DNA of 11,073 nt, taken from contig JAFXHW010000058.1 of NCBI GenBank assembly GCA_017533545.1, positions 1 to 11,073 on the forward strand, in the 5' to 3' direction. The DNA comes from Clostridia bacterium. Its GTDB lineage: Bacteria > Bacillota_A > Clostridia > Oscillospirales > CAG-272. Shown here in pieces: positions 1-8,807 of the stretch. Each line of letters begins with the position of its first letter. Position 1 is the stretch's first letter. The notes beneath the pieces are model-generated. The model saw nothing but the letters and a program-made list of their open reading frames with translations, ran no database searches and had not been told where the DNA came from. The translations under genes and the position numbers were made by a program.

Positions 1-800
1 CATCGCTCCAGTATATCGCACCCTTTGCGGGATGCGCTATGGGTGAGTATTTTATGTATCGCGGCGAGGATGTGCTTATCATCTACGATGACCTTTCAAA
101 GCACGCTGTTGCATATCGTGAGCTTTCGCTCCTTTTGCACCGCCCTTCGGGCCGCGAAGCATATCCCGGTGACGTATTCTATCTCCATTCCCGTCTTCTT
201 GAAAGAGCTGCTCAGCTCTCCGAGGAACTTGGAGGAGGTTCTCTTACCGCTTTGCCGATAATTGAGACCCAGGCGGGAGACATTTCGGCATATATTCCCA
301 CAAACGTAATTTCCATAACCGACGGTCAGATATTCCTCGACAGCGAGCTGTTCAACGAAGGACAGCGCCCTGCCGTCAACGTCGGACTTTCGGTGTCCCG
401 CGTAGGAAGCTCCGCTCAGACAAAGCTGTTAAAGCAGATGTCGTCGAGCTTGCGTATGCGACTTGCGCAGTACCGCGAGCTTGCAGAGTTTTCGCAGTTC
501 GGATCCGATGTCGATAACGAGACCCGCGACGTTTTGCAGGCAGGCAAGAACATGATGATCGCCTTAAAGCAGAGAAGATACGCGCCGCTTGAGGACTGGC
601 AGATGGCTCTAACCCTTTTTGCCGTATCCGAAAAGCTTGTGCCCGATGAGGAATACGATAGCTTTGACGAATACGAAAACCGCCTTTACGACTATATCGA
701 GTCGGTTCATCCCGATATCGCCGAAATGCTCAAAAGCGGACGTAAATTGGTTGACAGTGAGCTTGATGCTCTTCGTGCGGCAATATGTGAGGTGCAGTAA
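1..800 (+). CDS. atpA: F1Fo ATP synthase subunit alpha, C-terminal part (5' end outside window)
   Basis: This is the non-catalytic nucleotide-binding alpha subunit of the F1 head, which alternates with beta in the hexamer. The reading frame is already open at base 3 and gives about 265 residues, roughly the last half of a protein usually near 500-510 residues. The frame opens with [15 protein letters not shown], followed by [20 protein letters not shown] and [20 protein letters not shown], all strongly conserved in alpha. The arginine finger that reaches into the beta catalytic site is present in VGLSVSRVG (codon at 399-401), and the [10 protein letters not shown] stretch fits the alpha/beta family signature. 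The C-terminal helical domain looks ordinary. The Walker A region lies upstream of the window. The stop codon overlaps the atpG start by one base, so the two genes are translationally coupled. Confidence 0.97.
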   Translation, partial: SLQYIAPFAGCAMGEYFMYRGEDVLIIYDDLSKHAVAYRELSLLLHRPSGREAYPGDVFYLHSRLLERAAQLSEELGGGSLTALPIIETQAGDISAYIPTNVISITDGQIFLDSELFNEGQRPAVNVGLSVSRVGSSAQTKLLKQMSSSLRMRLAQYRELAEFSQFGSDVDNETRDVLQAGKNMMIALKQRRYAPLEDWQMALTLFAVSEKLVPDEEYDSFDEYENRLYDYIESVHPDIAEMLKSGRKLVDSELDALRAAICEVQ

Positions 801-1624
801 TGCCCACTCTGCGTGAACTGAAAAAACGACTGAACAGTATAAAAACCACCGAAAAAATATCAGCGGCTATGAAAACCGTCGCATCAGCAAAACTTTCAAA
901 GGTATCAAAGGTACTTGAGAGTTATCGCGCCTACGAAAGAGCGAGTGCCGAAACGCTTGAGCTTTTCGGCAACGAGCTTTCGCAAGCTGTTTGTCAAAAG
1001 AACCCCAATGCGCCTGTCTGCTACGTCGTTATGGCATCAAACCGCGGCCTTTGCGGAGGATATAACCTCGAGCTGCTTAACTATGCCGACGAGATCGTCA
1101 GCGGCGATCCCGAATCAATGGTGATAACTGTAGGAAAGCATGCGACGTGTCACTTTGAGGGCAGATATACAGCATGTTTTTCACTCCCCGATGTTCCGAC
1201 GTCAGATACATGCGCTGAGCTTATCGAGTATCTTTTGGGACTGTATAACGGCGGTGAAATATCGCGGCTTGTTTTTATCTATCAGCAGTATAAAAACACT
1301 CTTGTGCAGACTCCGGCATCAAAGCCGATACTTCCTCTTGAAGCACCGTCTGAAAATGGAAAGACAGATATGATCTGCCTGCCCGACAGAGCAACTGTGG
1401 TTCATTCTGCCGCCATTTCGCTTGTGCGCTCGTCGATGCTTGCCTCATTTTTGGAAGTGGCTTCCGGCGCGCAGGCTGCCACCCTTAACGCAATGAAGAG
1501 CGCCTGTGATAACGCGAAAGAGAGCAGACAAAAGCTTGAGGTCAAGATATACAGATCCCGTCAGGCATCGGTTACTCAAAGCGTTCTTGAAACAAGCGTC
1601 GATTTCAGCGAAAACGATTGGTAA
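800..1624 (+). CDS. atpG: F1Fo ATP synthase subunit gamma
   Basis: Gamma is the central rotor shaft of F1 and couples rotation of the membrane ring to the catalytic sites. The N-terminal helix ([19 protein letters not shown], then ISAAMKTVASAKL) matches the family. The globular part has the conserved SNRGLCGGYN, and the C-terminal helix carries MKSACDNAKES and the expected R-x-R-Q-A-S-V-T-Q motif. At 274 residues it is a little shorter than the usual 285-290. It ends in an acidic tail, ETSVDFSENDW, where relatives usually have a small-residue tail such as EIVGGA. The ATG at 800 overlaps the atpA stop and has a GAGG ribosome site at 789-792 with a 7-base spacer. The family call is secure; whether the tail matters is unknown. 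Confidence 0.97.
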   Translation: MPTLRELKKRLNSIKTTEKISAAMKTVASAKLSKVSKVLESYRAYERASAETLELFGNELSQAVCQKNPNAPVCYVVMASNRGLCGGYNLELLNYADEIVSGDPESMVITVGKHATCHFEGRYTACFSLPDVPTSDTCAELIEYLLGLYNGGEISRLVFIYQQYKNTLVQTPASKPILPLEAPSENGKTDMICLPDRATVVHSAAISLVRSSMLASFLEVASGAQAATLNAMKSACDNAKESRQKLEVKIYRSRQASVTQSVLETSVDFSENDW

Positions 1625-1630
1625 TTTTGA

Positions 1631-3079
<1,449 letters not shown>

Positions 3080-3096
3080 ATTTTATGAGGACAAAT

Positions 3097-3375
3097 ATGC
3101 TCCGATTGATTGTTGTAACGCCCATGGGCGAAATTTTTAATGGTGAATGCGATTCGCTCCATCTCAATACGCCAGACGGAGAAAACGGGAGCGGCGGCGG
3201 ATCGGTCGGAATAAGGCAAAATCACGCCGATGCGATAATCGCGCTGCAAAAGGGAATTGTCAGAGCATACCGCTCGGGAGAGTTGCCTGCCAGCATCGAT
3301 TGTGAAAACGGTTTTGCCACCGTACGCGATAACACCGTTACCGTTGTCTGCGACGTGGCATCGATATTGGAATAA
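3097..3375 (+). CDS. atpC: F1Fo ATP synthase subunit epsilon, N-terminal domain only
   Basis: Epsilon joins gamma to the c-ring at the foot of the rotor. The start ATG at 3097 is chosen because GAGG (3087-3090) lies 6 bases before it; an in-frame ATG at 3085 overlaps that site and would add only MRTN. The 92-residue product begins MLRLIVVTPMGEIFNGECDS, matching the family opening, and continues through the ten-stranded beta-sandwich to VRDNTVTVVCDVASILE. Typical epsilon has 130-140 residues because two C-terminal helices follow, which bind ATP or inhibit the enzyme. Here the stop comes right where those helices would begin, and a terminator follows at once, so nothing seems lost to a frameshift. 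A loop, GENGSGGGSVGIRQNHAD, replaces the usual GEFGVLPGHA region. The spacer after atpD is 17 bases. Confidence 0.9.
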   Translation: MLRLIVVTPMGEIFNGECDSLHLNTPDGENGSGGGSVGIRQNHADAIIALQKGIVRAYRSGELPASIDCENGFATVRDNTVTVVCDVASILE

Positions 3376-3377
3376 AT

Positions 3378-3405
3378 AAAAGGTCTGCCCTGCGGCAGAC
3401 CTTTT
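3378..3405. terminator. Strong bidirectional intrinsic terminator between atpC and the GH92 gene
   Basis: A perfect 12-base-pair stem (AAAAGGTCTGCC with GGCAGACCTTTT) closes a 4-base CTGC loop. It sits 2 bases after the atpC stop and 4 bases before the end of the converging minus-strand gene. The plus-strand transcript ends the stem in four U residues, and the minus-strand transcript runs into UUUUAUUUAUU, so it should stop transcription from both sides. Confidence 0.93.
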
Positions 3406-3409
3406 GATT

Positions 3410-5377
3410 TTATATCTCTTTTCCGAGTATTTTAGCTTTTTTTACAAGCCGCTTGCAGGGGATCCACTCGTCCTTACCGGGACAAAGGCGGTAAAATCCG
3501 AGGCAGGCAAATATGTACCACGCCGATGTCGTGCCGTTGTCTTCATCTCCCGGATATCCATCGACATCGGGCGAAAAGGCTTCGTTTGCCATTCGTTCTA
3601 CCCAGTAATCGGTTTTCTCCTGCTGACCGAGAACAGAATATAGGAAAGGAATATGGAAGGACGGCTGATTGGAAATTGCGCATTGACCGAAATCTGCTAT
3701 TGCCATCTCGCTCATCTCGTGTATCTCATAGCCGTTGTAGCCGAACGTGCGGAAGATGGGCTGAGTGGAAAACAGCTCGTCCAGCTTTTTGATAAATGCT
3801 TCTTTTGAGCCGTATAGCTCGGTGAGTCCCTCAACGTCATGGGGAACAAAGAAGGAATTCTGCCATGCGCTGCCCTCGGTATATTCGCCGCCCCAACTGC
3901 AGGGATCGAAATTATCGGCCATCTGTCCGTTCGTATCCCGGCCGCGCATAAATCCGGTCTCTTTATCAAATAGATTTTTGTAGTTTTTCGATCTTTTGAT
4001 GTATTCGTCGCATATTTCATTTCGTCCGAGGATTTTTGCAACCGTTGCAATACACCAATCGCCATATGCAGCATCAAGGGTGAGATTGACCGATTCGCGC
4101 TGCATGTCGCGGGGAACATACCCGTATTTGAGATATGCTTCGGCACCGTTTCTTCCGTAACGTCGATCGGACGCTTCGTTGTTCGCGTGGTGAATCATAC
4201 CGTCAAGGGCACTTTCAAGCACCTCGCGCTTTCCGATTCCGTTGACCGCCGCTTCTGCGATAACTCCGTCGATGAGCGTGCTGGGCATACATCCGACCTC
4301 GCCGAGAGAAAGCCATCTCGGTAGGTACCCGCATTCCTTGTAATCGTTGACAAAGCCCTCAAGCATCTCGGCAAATTCGTCGCGCGCGATCAGCGTGAAA
4401 AGCGGATAAACGGTTCGGGCGGTATCCCAGAATCCGTTGTCGGTGTATCTTACGCCGCTGTGTGTTTGTCCGTCAAAGGGAGCATAGTGAACGGCATTGC
4501 CGTCTTTATCGATCTCGTATGCCTTATGCGGGAAGAGGAATGTGCGGTAAAGGCAGGAATAGAAGGTCTTCATCTGCTTTTCGTCGGTGGGCTCGATCTC
4601 AATTCTTGAAAGCTTTTCTTCCCAATTCTCCTCGGCAACGTTTCTTATCGCATCAAAGGACATATCACCGCATTCGCGGCTGACTGCAAGCAATGCCATT
4701 TCTTCGCTGATATACGACGTGCCAATGCGCGCTTCACACACATTCTTTTTGAGCGCGATGTGAGCGAAAGCAGTGTTGCTGCCGGAGGTAATGCTGTTTT
4801 TTGAAGAATCAACGCAGCCGTCAAGGAATTTTACTGCAAAATACATCTTGAATTTTTTGCAATCATCCATCGAATGACCGTCGGTTGTACCGATAAGGGT
4901 CGATGTCTTTTCGTCAAAACGGTAGCTGTAATTGCCCTTTGTCGGCAAGAAGGAGAGAAATGATTGACGGTTATCGTATAAAGTGATTCTTATTGCTCCG
5001 CATCTTTCGGTTGGAGTAAGCTCAAAAAGACAGTTTGTACGGAGAAATTTTACAGAGAGATAGTCAGGGCGCATTACCGAGTTTGCGCTGAATGATCCGA
5101 TGGTCTCAAGAGGATTATCCTTGATATTATCGTTTTGAACTGTCATAAGGAATGTTCCGTAATCGTTGATCCACGGGCTGGGCTGATGAGTGAGGCGCAC
5201 TCCTTCGGCGAGTGGGTAGTCGGGATTGAAAAACCACGCTCCGTTGGCGGCATTGGTCTGAAGGCAGAAGGAGGTCATGCCGAAAGGAAGCTGAGTTAAG
5301 GGAAGGGTGTTTCCGTTTGAAAAATTCAGAACAGATCTCGTTCCCATTTTTATATTGACATAAGGTATATATTTCAT
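3410..5377 (-). CDS. GH92 family alpha-mannosidase-like glycoside hydrolase, no signal peptide
   Basis: GH92 enzymes are calcium-dependent inverting exo-alpha-mannosidases that trim alpha-linked mannose from glycans. This 655-residue protein has the family layout: an N-terminal beta-sandwich (about 8-250, with LPFGMTS at 30-36) and an (alpha/alpha)6 catalytic domain (about 260-640). Family motifs seen are FYSCLYRTFLFPH, GFWDTARTVYPLFTL, YGDWCIATVAKILGR, YTEGSAWQNSFFVPHDV and GDEDNGTTSAWYIF. Glu501 in YTEG and Asp611/Asp613 in GDEDNG have nearly the spacing I recall for the acid and base of Bacteroides Bt3990. The usual GNEPSHH is SNQPSFH here, with Gln571 in place of Glu. No signal peptide or lipobox is visible, unlike most secreted relatives, so it is probably cytoplasmic. 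AAGGAG lies 6 bases before the ATG. The exact substrate is unknown. Confidence 0.88.
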   Translation of the reverse strand: MKYIPYVNIKMGTRSVLNFSNGNTLPLTQLPFGMTSFCLQTNAANGAWFFNPDYPLAEGVRLTHQPSPWINDYGTFLMTVQNDNIKDNPLETIGSFSANSVMRPDYLSVKFLRTNCLFELTPTERCGAIRITLYDNRQSFLSFLPTKGNYSYRFDEKTSTLIGTTDGHSMDDCKKFKMYFAVKFLDGCVDSSKNSITSGSNTAFAHIALKKNVCEARIGTSYISEEMALLAVSRECGDMSFDAIRNVAEENWEEKLSRIEIEPTDEKQMKTFYSCLYRTFLFPHKAYEIDKDGNAVHYAPFDGQTHSGVRYTDNGFWDTARTVYPLFTLIARDEFAEMLEGFVNDYKECGYLPRWLSLGEVGCMPSTLIDGVIAEAAVNGIGKREVLESALDGMIHHANNEASDRRYGRNGAEAYLKYGYVPRDMQRESVNLTLDAAYGDWCIATVAKILGRNEICDEYIKRSKNYKNLFDKETGFMRGRDTNGQMADNFDPCSWGGEYTEGSAWQNSFFVPHDVEGLTELYGSKEAFIKKLDELFSTQPIFRTFGYNGYEIHEMSEMAIADFGQCAISNQPSFHIPFLYSVLGQQEKTDYWVERMANEAFSPDVDGYPGDEDNGTTSAWYIFACLGFYRLCPGKDEWIPCKRLVKKAKILGKEI

Positions 5378-5406
5378 CTGTCTCTCCTTAAATGTACGGT
5401 TAGTGC

Positions 5407-5435
5407 ATTATACCATAAAACAAACAAATTTTCAA
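5407..5435 (-). promoter_or_regulatory. Sigma-A promoter for the GH92 gene
   Basis: Read on the minus strand, TTGAAA (5430-5435) and a perfect TATAAT (5407-5412) are separated by 17 bases. A TGG before the -10 box gives the extended -10 TGn element. Transcription should begin near base 5400, leaving a leader of roughly 20 bases that contains the AAGGAG ribosome site. Confidence 0.85.
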
Positions 5436-5452
5436 CTTATTTTCTGAGATAC

Positions 5453-5481
5453 TTGAAAGAGCGCTTATTTTTGTGTATAAT
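5453..5481 (+). promoter_or_regulatory. Sigma-A promoter for the phosphoesterase-HKD operon
   Basis: TTGAAA (5453-5458) and TATAAT (5476-5481) are separated by 17 bases, the same boxes and spacing as the divergent promoter. Transcription should begin near 5488, about 24 bases before the ATG at 5512. No other convincing promoter is seen before the three downstream genes. Confidence 0.85.
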
Positions 5482-5511
5482 ATTTATCAGAACAAAGAAC
5501 GGAGATTCGCT

Positions 5512-6594
5512 ATGACCGACAAATTTTTAAACGTGCCCGAATTCTGGCGCGACGAACTCGAAAGAAAATGCAAAACTGCAAAGGAGCTTATAAAAAAAGC
5601 GGGCGACAGCGCGGCCGCATTTGTATGGGCTTCCGATTTACATATCCCCGATGCGACGAGCGGCAATACAATAAGGATCGGTGCGCTGTTTGATGCGGCT
5701 ATTGAGGCATGCGGCCTTTCCAATGTTGTTGTTTGCGGAGATATCGGAACACAGTATGCAGTCGAAAGCGAAGAGATACTTGATCGTGAATATAAGGAAT
5801 TTCCCAAGAATCTTTACCCTCTATGGGGCAGTGAAAAGCTACTTTTGACAATCGGAAATCACGACGGATGTTTTGGATGCATTGATGGTTATTGCTATGG
5901 AAATCAGTATACTCCCGAAAAAATTTACGATACATTTTTCAAAGTGCAAACCGGACATAAAAACAGACATTTTTCGCGTGACGGAAGCTATTTTTATGCA
6001 GATGACGAAGCTCAAAAACTGCGTTATATCATTATGAACTCGCACTTCGGCGGCGAGTATTCGACCGACGAAAGAGGCATTGTGAAAAATGACCGATTCC
6101 GCGTCTCCTGCTACGGGCAAGAGCAGCTTGATTGGCTCATAAACGAGGCACTTGATATGCCGAAAGGGTACGGTGCGGTAATCGCTTCGCACATTCCGCT
6201 TAGTTATGACGATCCGAACAATCCCGATAAAGAACTGCTGAGAAACATAATCCGTGCTTACAGCAGCCGTACCGTATACAACGGTTGCACAGAGATTGAT
6301 GAAGAAAACTTTGCATACAGCTGTGTACATGCGGATTTCACTACTGCAAAGGGCGAAATTTTGGCTGTCCTTGCCGGACACGTTCATCACGATTGGGCAT
6401 TTACCGATATCCTGCCTTGCCCGATAATTACTATAGTTGCATCAGGCGGCGATCTTATGCCGGGAAGCTGTACCGACAGAATATTCGATACCGATTGCGA
6501 AACGTCCTTTGATATTGCGGTTATAGATCGCAAAAAGAGGGTCATTGATCTTGTCCGCGTAGGCGCGGGATACGACAGACATATCGAATTTTAA
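5512..6594 (+). CDS. Calcineurin-like metallophosphoesterase
   Basis: This 360-residue protein is a two-metal phosphoesterase of the calcineurin-like superfamily, which cleaves phosphomonoesters or phosphodiesters. All signature blocks are present: SDLHI (Asp42, His44), CGDIG (Asp77), IGNHDG (Asn116, His117), ASHIPL (His227) and AGHVHHD (His290, His292). No signal peptide or membrane segment is visible, so it is probably cytoplasmic. A helical N-terminal stretch of about 35 residues precedes the catalytic core. The ATG at 5512 is chosen because GGAG (5501-5504) lies 7 bases before it; an upstream in-frame GTG at 5473 sits in the promoter and cannot be used. It is the first gene of a four-gene operon. 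The substrate cannot be read from the sequence; nucleic acid, nucleotide, phospholipid headgroup and sugar phosphate all remain possible. Confidence 0.92.
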   Translation: MTDKFLNVPEFWRDELERKCKTAKELIKKAGDSAAAFVWASDLHIPDATSGNTIRIGALFDAAIEACGLSNVVVCGDIGTQYAVESEEILDREYKEFPKNLYPLWGSEKLLLTIGNHDGCFGCIDGYCYGNQYTPEKIYDTFFKVQTGHKNRHFSRDGSYFYADDEAQKLRYIIMNSHFGGEYSTDERGIVKNDRFRVSCYGQEQLDWLINEALDMPKGYGAVIASHIPLSYDDPNNPDKELLRNIIRAYSSRTVYNGCTEIDEENFAYSCVHADFTTAKGEILAVLAGHVHHDWAFTDILPCPIITIVASGGDLMPGSCTDRIFDTDCETSFDIAVIDRKKRVIDLVRVGAGYDRHIEF

Positions 6595-6609
6595 TTTAAG
6601 GAGTTTAGA

Positions 6610-7134
6610 ATGAAAAAAGCATTGCTTTTAGTATTGATAATTTCACTTATTATCAGCATTTTTTCCTGCAAAGATACTCCCGATATCACCGATGAGACTA
6701 CCGTCGGGATAACAGAAGAAACAACCGCAAAAATGACGGCTGAAGTCGATGAAACGCCATTTGAGCTTTACACAGCCCACAACGGCATACAGAGCGATGA
6801 TGCCTTTGATAAGGTGTATACTTGGGGCAATTACGGATACGAGCGTAACTATGTCTGGTCGAATAAGCCGATTTACAATGTATCCCTTCTTTACATCGTT
6901 TCCGATACCGAACTCGAATGGGATCTCGGACGCGAGAGTGAATATACGCTCGAAGTGCTGATGCCTGGCGAGGCGGTATGCCTTGACATTATGGTGCCCG
7001 AGGGATTTCCCAGCCATGCATTTTGCTATGAATTCGATGGCGAAAAGCATATAATGGCCATAGGATACAACGGCCGCGACGGCGGAATAACCTTTTCAGA
7101 GATCACTGATACAAAGATAAGCTTTGACGACTGA
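6610..7134 (+). CDS. Small predicted lipoprotein of unknown function
   Basis: I do not recognise this 174-residue protein. It starts with a short basic end (MKK), a hydrophobic helix (residues 4-18) and a plausible lipobox, IFSC, with Cys20 as the lipidated residue. A Thr/Glu/Asp-rich linker (about 21-50) follows, then a compact domain (about 52-174) rich in aromatic and acidic residues that looks mostly beta-stranded, with GNYGYERNYVW and a glycine-containing C-terminal part. It should be anchored to the outer face of the cytoplasmic membrane. Phe at lipobox position -2 is less common than Ala, Ser or Thr, so lipidation is likely rather than certain. AAGGAG (6598-6603) lies 6 bases before the ATG. 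It starts 15 bases after the phosphoesterase and ends one base before the glycosylase start. Confidence 0.8.
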   Translation: MKKALLLVLIISLIISIFSCKDTPDITDETTVGITEETTAKMTAEVDETPFELYTAHNGIQSDDAFDKVYTWGNYGYERNYVWSNKPIYNVSLLYIVSDTELEWDLGRESEYTLEVLMPGEAVCLDIMVPEGFPSHAFCYEFDGEKHIMAIGYNGRDGGITFSEITDTKISFDD

Positions 7135-7135
7135 A

Positions 7136-7681
7136 ATGACCAAAAGATGTAAGTGGTGCCGTGAATCAAACGAAGAGTATGTAAAATACCATGACAATGA
7201 GTGGGGAAGAGAAACTCACGATGATGATAACCTTTACGAGCTTTTAGTGCTTGAACCCTTTCAGGCGGGACTGTCGTGGGAGACGATACTCAATCGTCGT
7301 GATGCATTCAAAAGGGCATTCGACGGATATGACCGCGAAAAAATATGCAGTTACGGCGATGAAAAGATAGACGAGCTTATGCATGACAGCTCGATAATAC
7401 GAAATCGCCGCAAAATCGAAGCTGCGGTAAACAATTCCCGCATCTTTTGCGATATTGTGCGCGAATGGGGCAGCTTTGATAGATATATATGGCATTTTAC
7501 CGAAGGTAAAACGATATATGAAACCGGAAAAACAAGCTCCGAGCTGTCCGATAGAATCACCGCCGACCTCAAAAAGCGGGGCATGAAATTCATCGGCACA
7601 ACCGTCGTATATTCGTATCTGCAGGCGATCGGCGTGATATATTCGCATGACGAGGATTGCTTTTTATACAGGAGTAAATAA
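7136..7681 (+). CDS. tag: DNA-3-methyladenine glycosylase I
   Basis: Tag excises 3-methyladenine from alkylated DNA in base excision repair. The 181-residue length fits the family. Recognisable blocks are RCKWC, YHDNEWG, LLVLEPFQAGLSWETIL, IIRNRRKIEAAVNN, and FIGTTVVYSYLQAIGVI near the C-terminus. The zinc-snap ligands known from the E. coli enzyme have clear equivalents: Cys5, His19, His171 and Cys175, the last pair in HDEDC. The start ATG at 7136 follows the lipoprotein stop (7132-7134) by one base, and no clear Shine-Dalgarno is seen, so translation probably depends on coupling to the upstream gene. A TTG four codons earlier in frame would overlap the lipoprotein gene and is less likely. 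Placing Tag in a compact operon with two phosphoesterase-fold proteins and a lipoprotein is unusual in my experience. Confidence 0.95.
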   Translation: MTKRCKWCRESNEEYVKYHDNEWGRETHDDDNLYELLVLEPFQAGLSWETILNRRDAFKRAFDGYDREKICSYGDEKIDELMHDSSIIRNRRKIEAAVNNSRIFCDIVREWGSFDRYIWHFTEGKTIYETGKTSSELSDRITADLKKRGMKFIGTTVVYSYLQAIGVIYSHDEDCFLYRSK

Positions 7682-7682
7682 G

Positions 7683-8807
7683 TTGAATTACAGTGATATA
7701 ACCTTGCTTGTCAACGGGAAAAACGCCTTTCCCGAGATAATAAAGTCGATTGAAAATGCCCAAAAATCAATAGTGATAAATATGTTTATCTGGCGTGATG
7801 ACGAAATCGGAAACAAGGTCGCTGCGGCGGTGCTCGACGCGGCAGATCGAGGCGTGAAGGTAAATATATCGGTAGACCGCTACGGAGTGGTGCTCGAAAA
7901 GTGCGAGGAGGCAGAAAAGTCGTTTTTTCACAAAAGGCTGTCGATTATTGAGAAGATCAAGATAGCGGCATTAAAGTTTTTGTATCCCGAAAACTGCAGT
8001 CAACGCTGTATTTGCGATGAGCGCACCGAGCTGTATAACAAAATCGTAAGTCATCCGAATATTACCGTCAGCGCCGATGAATTAAAGGCCGATCACTCAA
8101 AATATTACATCATGGACGATAAAGTTCTGTTCCTCGGCGGTATCAATATCGAAGATAAAGAGAACGGATGCGACATAAGCGGCAGAGTGTATGGCGATTA
8201 CATGGCAAAGCTCTGCGGCGAGAACTACGTCGATGCGTTTAAGAAAAAACTCCAAACGGGAGAAAATGACCTTGACGGAATCTTTTTCGGCATAAACGTG
8301 AAAAAACCGACAAGGCGCTTCGAGATGGAAAGACTGTACCTGAACATGATAGAAGATGCCAAAGATGAGCTTCATATCACGATGGCATATTTTTCGCCTA
8401 TCAAAGAATTCATTGATGCGATATTAAAGGCACATGAGAGAGGGGTGCGCGTTACTCTCGTCGTGCCCGAAAAAGCGAATTTCCAAAATGACAGCAACCG
8501 CCGCACGGTGCGAAAACTTCTGCGCGCAACGAATGGCGGAATAGAGGTGTATTTTTCGCCGAAAATGCTCCACACTAAGCTTGTTGTAAATGACTGCATG
8601 ATCTCGTTCGGCTCGACAAATATAACCAAAAAGGCATTCGGTCAGCTGGATGAGCTGAATCTGTTTTTGGAAAATACCGAATCCGATTTCAAAAGTACGC
8701 TTTATAAAAGCATCGCCGACGATATAGGGGAATCTCAGCGGATCAGCGATTATAAGAAGGTCAGATATAACCGAATACTGGCATTCCTTGAAGGCTTTTT
8801 GGTATAA
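7683..8807 (+). CDS. Phospholipase D superfamily protein with two HKD motifs (cardiolipin synthase-like)
   Basis: Enzymes of this superfamily cleave or transfer phosphodiesters through paired HxKxxxxD motifs. Both are intact here: His138-Lys140-Asp145 followed by GGINI, and His297-Lys299-Asp304 followed by GSTNI. The closest likeness is to cardiolipin synthases, but the protein has 374 residues, short for that group, and lacks the two N-terminal membrane helices most have. Some YbhO-like synthases also lack them; a soluble phosphodiesterase or nuclease is possible. Between the first half-domain core and HKD1 lies a basic, helical stretch (about 70-135) with a C-x3-C-x-C cluster (Cys105, Cys109, Cys111). 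The start is TTG 7683, with AGGAG (7670-7674) 8 bases before and the tag stop two bases before; no ATG fits. It ends the operon just before a terminator. Confidence 0.9.
   Translation: MNYSDITLLVNGKNAFPEIIKSIENAQKSIVINMFIWRDDEIGNKVAAAVLDAADRGVKVNISVDRYGVVLEKCEEAEKSFFHKRLSIIEKIKIAALKFLYPENCSQRCICDERTELYNKIVSHPNITVSADELKADHSKYYIMDDKVLFLGGINIEDKENGCDISGRVYGDYMAKLCGENYVDAFKKKLQTGENDLDGIFFGINVKKPTRRFEMERLYLNMIEDAKDELHITMAYFSPIKEFIDAILKAHERGVRVTLVVPEKANFQNDSNRRTVRKLLRATNGGIEVYFSPKMLHTKLVVNDCMISFGSTNITKKAFGQLDELNLFLENTESDFKSTLYKSIADDIGESQRISDYKKVRYNRILAFLEGFLV

Noticed and set aside
5473..5511. GTG start for the metallophosphoesterase adding 13 residues
   Set aside because: It overlaps the -10 box and lies upstream of the expected transcript start; ATG 5512 has a proper ribosome site.
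5839..6390. A 183-codon open frame on the minus strand inside the metallophosphoesterase gene
   Set aside because: It lies wholly opposite a gene with all its family motifs, and its translation shows no recognisable domain or ribosome site; it is a shadow frame.
6643..7648. Minus-strand open frames of about 135 codons opposite the lipoprotein and tag genes
   Set aside because: They are antisense to supported genes, resemble no family and have no start signals.
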